From Bacteroidaceae bacterium (GTDB taxonomy: Bacteria; Bacteroidota; Bacteroidia; Bacteroidales; Barnesiellaceae_A), in NCBI GenBank assembly GCA_017410245.1, contig JAFQRE010000014.1, forward strand, positions 1 through 64,000: a stretch of 64,000 bases of DNA. The letters are read 5' to 3'. Position numbers and translations under genes: made by a program. Position 1 is the first letter of the stretch. Each line of letters opens with the position of its first letter. Under the pieces are notes generated by a model. The model ran no database searches, had not been told where the DNA came from, and saw only the letters and a program-made list of their open reading frames with translations. This document shows, piece after piece, positions 63,102 through 64,000 of the stretch.

Positions 63102-64000
63102 ATGAACAACAAAATTGTAATCTATCAAGTTCTTCCCCGCCTATTTTCAAATACTTGCACCGATTGTATTCCATTTGGAACAAAAGAGCAGAATGGTGTA
63201 GGCAAATTCAATCATTTTACGCCCAAGGTACTCGGCGAAATAAAGTCATTGGGTATTACTCATATATGGTACACCGGTATTATAGAGCATGCTACTCAGA
63301 CCGACTATAGTGCCTATGGCATACGCCCCAACAACCCCTACATTGTAAAAGGCAAGGCAGGCTCACCCTATGCCATCAGCGACTACTACGATGTTGCTCC
63401 CGACTTGGCCGAAGATGTAAATAATCGCATGCAGGAGTATGAGTCGCTTGTAAATCGCACACACGAGGCTGGAATGAAAGTCATAATGGACTTTATCCCC
63501 AATCATGTGGCACGTGAATATCTGTCAGACAACATGCCCGAGGGTGTAGAGCAACTGGGTGCTCACGATAATAAGGAGAAGCAATTTGATGCGCAAAACA
63601 ACTTCTATTACATACCAAGACAAAGATTTTCGCCTCGATTTTTCATCGGACAAAATACCGACAATGAGTACAACGAATTTCCCTCGCGAGCAACAGGAAA
63701 CGACCGCTTTGATGCATATCCCGAAAATAACGATTGGTATGAAACAATCAAACTGAACTATGGCGTAGATTACCTCGATGAAGGCCGACATCACTTTGAC
63801 CCCATACCCGACACATGGCACAAAATGCTCCACATCATGATGTATTGGTGTAGCAAGGGAATAGATGGATTTCGTTGCGATATGGTACATATGGTACCTG
63901 TTGAATTTTGGCATTGGGCTATCTCGCAAGTTAAGAGAACCTATCCACATATTATATTTATAGCTGAGATATACGATCCGTCACTATACCGTCCATACAT
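63102..64000 (+). CDS. GH13 alpha-amylase-family glycoside hydrolase (partial, 3' end outside the window)
   Basis: 299 codons from the ATG at 63102 run off the window end. KIVIYQVLPRLF at the start is typical of amylase-like enzymes. The GH13 conserved regions are seen as MDFIPNHV (region I), GIDGFRCDMVHM with the nucleophile D260 (region II), and IAEIYDPSLY with the acid/base E289 (region III). It should hydrolyse alpha-glucans or rearrange them; no signal peptide is visible, so it is probably cytoplasmic. Reading frame and motifs are clear despite the cut. Confidence 0.92.
   Translation, partial: MNNKIVIYQVLPRLFSNTCTDCIPFGTKEQNGVGKFNHFTPKVLGEIKSLGITHIWYTGIIEHATQTDYSAYGIRPNNPYIVKGKAGSPYAISDYYDVAPDLAEDVNNRMQEYESLVNRTHEAGMKVIMDFIPNHVAREYLSDNMPEGVEQLGAHDNKEKQFDAQNNFYYIPRQRFSPRFFIGQNTDNEYNEFPSRATGNDRFDAYPENNDWYETIKLNYGVDYLDEGRHHFDPIPDTWHKMLHIMMYWCSKGIDGFRCDMVHMVPVEFWHWAISQVKRTYPHIIFIAEIYDPSLYRPY

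Noticed and set aside
1..64000. CRISPR array
   Set aside because: No regularly spaced short repeats were seen; the only notable tandem repeat is the 85-bp pair at 8031.

Overview
The window looks like chromosomal DNA of an order Bacteroidales bacterium. Supporting signs are promoters of the Bacteroidetes type (TTTG, about 19 bp, TAnnTTTG), the absence of clear Shine-Dalgarno sites, Bacteroidetes-restricted families (DUF6048, DUF6452, DUF4199, DUF349, BspA-like LRR_5 proteins with a short C-terminal sorting-like domain), a TonB-dependent receptor with a carboxypeptidase-regulatory domain, and a fused DAHP synthase/chorismate mutase. I cannot fix the family or genus.

Bases 1 to about 12,000 look like an accessory region. 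It holds a four-domain sulfur/FAD enzyme with a MarR regulator, an arsenate-reductase-like phosphatase, a five-gene operon (small winged-helix-like protein, PD-(D/E)XK nuclease, SDR, nucleotidyltransferase, zinc alcohol dehydrogenase), an 85-bp tandem repeat beside a tyrosine recombinase, and an intact RtcB RNA ligase. Between the recombinase and RtcB lie two abutting gene remnants, the 3' part of a second rtcB and the 3' part of a WYL-domain regulator, both missing their 5' halves. A tRNA-Ser(CGA) marks the right edge.

From 12 to 36 kb the content is housekeeping. A seven-gene minus-strand run carries M48 peptidase, MscS channel, DUF6048, DUF6452, nitroreductase, GT2 glycosyltransferase and DUF4199. 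Then come class II ribonucleotide reductase, RNase G, a 29-residue basic protein, HU, a lytic transglycosylase, uridine kinase, PurM, LepA, RecQ, ClpX, ClpP, trigger factor, and AroA/chorismate mutase. Promoters and terminators can be read around many of these.

From 36.6 to 44.8 kb lie a secreted LRR_5 protein, a secreted esterase-like hydrolase, and a five-gene minus-strand operon of uncharacterised cytoplasmic proteins (helical-repeat proteins, DUF1963, Sel1-like, and a zinc-ribbon AAA protein whose Walker A lysine is arginine), faced by an unknown 442-residue protein. With the nuclease operon at 4.3-7.9 kb, this is the best candidate for an undescribed system.

From 44.9 to 64 kb are a TonB-dependent receptor, an operon of nitroreductase, DUF2520, KdsC, Maf, cyclophilin lipoprotein and M16 peptidase, a DUF349 protein, two polyprenyl-phosphate sugar-1-phosphate transferases, a minus-strand operon (tsaC, sugar transferase, ClC, fmt, DUF454), a cytosolic LRR_5 protein, a patatin-like lipase, and the 5' part of a GH13 alpha-amylase-family gene that runs off the end. 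No CRISPR array, rRNA or insertion sequence was seen.
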